A DNA stretch of 7,913 bases from a candidate division GN15 bacterium. Lineage in GTDB: Bacteria > Zixibacteria > MSB-5A5 > GN15 > FEB-12. The stretch spans positions 1 through 7,913 of the forward strand of contig WJKG01000434.1 of NCBI GenBank assembly GCA_014729205.1, in the 5' to 3' direction. The position numbers and the translations under genes are program-made. The notes beneath the pieces were generated by a model. The model had not been told where the DNA came from. It ran no database searches and saw only the letters and a list, made by a program, of their open reading frames with translations. This document shows, piece by piece, positions 7,219-7,913 of this stretch. Every line of letters begins with the position of its first letter. The first letter of the stretch is position 1.

Positions 7219-7240
7219 CCTTCGGAATGAATCCCGAAGG
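7219..7240. repeat. Inverted repeat in the csbD leader
   Basis: CCTTCGG and CCGAAGG form perfect 7-base arms around an 8-base centre, about 47 bases upstream of the csbD start codon. No U-run follows on either strand, so it is not a terminator. It could be an mRNA stem-loop in the leader or an operator. Confidence 0.4.
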
Positions 7241-7327
7241 ATCTCAGATGACTCGCGTATCCCCAACGCGTCTTATCGATATCCGAGATGATTGTTGTAA
7301 CGGCCGATTACACGACCTTGTCTGATC

Positions 7328-7352
7328 AACAGGCTGTCTGACGGATGGTTCC
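7328..7352 (-). promoter_or_regulatory. Possible ECF-sigma-type promoter upstream of csbD
   Basis: On the minus strand GGAACC starts at 7352 and GTT lies at 7330-7328, so GGAAC and GTT are 17 bases apart. This resembles the GGAAC-N16/17-GTT pattern used by several ECF sigma factors, including the general stress factor EcfG. It lies downstream of the mgtC stop and about 155 bases before csbD. No sigma-factor gene is visible here and the match is short, so the call is weak. A competing sigma70-like pair (TTACAA at 7300-7295, GATAAG at 7277-7272, 17-base spacer) is equally unproven. Confidence 0.25.
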
Positions 7353-7380
7353 ACCTTTGTCGCAGAAGCGATGGCGAGAC

Positions 7381-7836
7381 TCAGCCTCGCGAATCATCTG
7401 AGTCCGGACGCTTCTCATCGATTCGATCCTTAAGCTTACGTGTGAACCGGAGGGTCAGAAAGTTGAGCAGGGCCAGGACGATGGCAATCTCAAAGCGGTG
7501 CCACGCAACAGCAACGCCAATAGCTCCGGTATTCCAGATACTGGCAGCGGTGGCGGTGCCCTGCACGTTTCCTTTGTCCTTGAGGATGGCGCCACCGCCG
7601 ATGAAGCCGATGCCAGTGACAACACCGAACATGATACGAGCCATGGCACCATCGCCCTCGAGTACGTACATCCCCGTAAGCATGAACCCGCATGATGCCA
7701 CAGCGACCAACGGGAACGTACGCAATCCAGCACTTCCAGCACGCGCCTCGCGGTCCCAGCCAATGGGCAAGGTCAACGCGAATGCAACTGCCATGAGGTA
7801 TAGATGAGAGAGTGTCTCCGAGAGTGAAATGTCCAC
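7381..7836 (-). CDS. mgtC: MgtC/SapB-family membrane protein, short form
   Basis: A 151-residue polytopic inner-membrane protein. It has the family signatures IGWDREARAGSAGLRT (about 25-40; the family consensus is IGLERE...GLRT) and a Gly-rich GVVTGIGFIGGGAILK near 72-87. VQGTATAASIWNTGAIGVAV then follows the usual LTTAAxxWxxAAIG pattern. Hydrophobic segments suggest four or five helices. MgtC proteins of pathogens act in low-magnesium survival and modulate the F-type ATP synthase or Pho signalling; the short forms elsewhere are of unknown function. This one ends soon after the last helix (RFTRKLKDRIDEKRPDSDD) and lacks the C-terminal soluble domain of Salmonella MgtC. I chose GTG at 7836-7834 because AAGGAG lies five bases before it; the upstream GTG at 7842 overlaps that site. 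I found no magnesium riboswitch in the 70 bases visible upstream, which the window edge cuts. Confidence 0.9.
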   Translation of the reverse strand: MDISLSETLSHLYLMAVAFALTLPIGWDREARAGSAGLRTFPLVAVASCGFMLTGMYVLEGDGAMARIMFGVVTGIGFIGGGAILKDKGNVQGTATAASIWNTGAIGVAVAWHRFEIAIVLALLNFLTLRFTRKLKDRIDEKRPDSDDSRG

Positions 7837-7841
7837 AAGCA

Positions 7842-7847
7842 CTCCTT
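7842..7847 (-). promoter_or_regulatory. Shine-Dalgarno site that fixes the mgtC start
   Basis: AAGGAG on the minus strand lies five bases before GTG at 7836 and overlaps the alternative GTG at 7842. This favours the shorter protein. Confidence 0.7.
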
Positions 7848-7913
7848 GTTTGAAACACCAGTCAACGGCCGGCTGCCAACTGGTTTTGTCGTGCCACGGG
7901 GATAGTCATAGAC

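Noticed and set aside
7854..7882. ACCAGT/ACTGGT inverted arms in the visible mgtC leader, considered as a magnesium-responsive leader
   Set aside because: Six-base arms separated by a long unpaired centre are weak, no terminator-antiterminator pair is visible, and the leader is cut by the window edge.
7880..7905. TGGCACG on the minus strand upstream of mgtC, resembling a sigma54 -24 element
   Set aside because: The required TTGC -12 element is absent at the right distance.

Overview
The window comes from a Gram-negative (diderm) bacterium. It encodes a TolC-family outer-membrane channel, an RND inner-membrane transporter, a lipoprotein with a lipobox and a secreted beta-barrel protein. Base composition is moderate, roughly half G+C by eye. 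Shine-Dalgarno sequences are strong (AGGAGG, GGGAGG, AAGGAG), and five of the eight proteins appear to start with GTG. I cannot assign a phylum; nothing specifically points to the enteric bacteria, and an uncultured lineage is possible. Every recognised gene lies on the minus strand, so the order of reading runs from high to low coordinates.

Layout in the direction of transcription. An MgtC/SapB-family membrane protein (7836-7381) comes first. An intergenic region of about 200 bases follows, with an inverted repeat and a possible ECF-sigma-type promoter. Next are two small stress-type genes: CsbD/YjbJ (7172-6975) and the DUF1328/YtjA two-helix membrane protein (6859-6677). A tight three-gene unit follows: a helical-hairpin lipoprotein (6562-6185), a TolC-like outer-membrane factor (6163-4700) and an RND pump (4692-1591), with gaps of 21 and 7 bases. 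After a 223-base gap comes a small outer-membrane beta-barrel protein (1367-816) that ends in a clear intrinsic terminator (775-741). Then comes tRNA-Leu(UAA) (661-577) with a good sigma70-like promoter in front, and finally the N-terminal two thirds of adenylylsulfate kinase CysC (379 to the window edge).

How the genes may work together. The RND pump and the TolC-like channel should form an envelope efflux system, but the periplasmic adaptor (HlyD/AcrA type) normally encoded beside them is absent. The gene in its place at the head of the unit encodes a small lipoprotein predicted to fold as two helical arms joined by a turn. The upstream CsbD and DUF1328 genes belong to families linked to general or envelope stress, so this half of the window reads as a stress and envelope island. 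The CysC and tRNA genes look like unrelated housekeeping genes.

No CRISPR array, insertion sequence, integrase or phage gene is visible. No gene-free stretch exceeds about 225 bases. I see no clear new multi-gene defence or mobile system. The most unusual item is the adaptor-less efflux operon with its hairpin lipoprotein.
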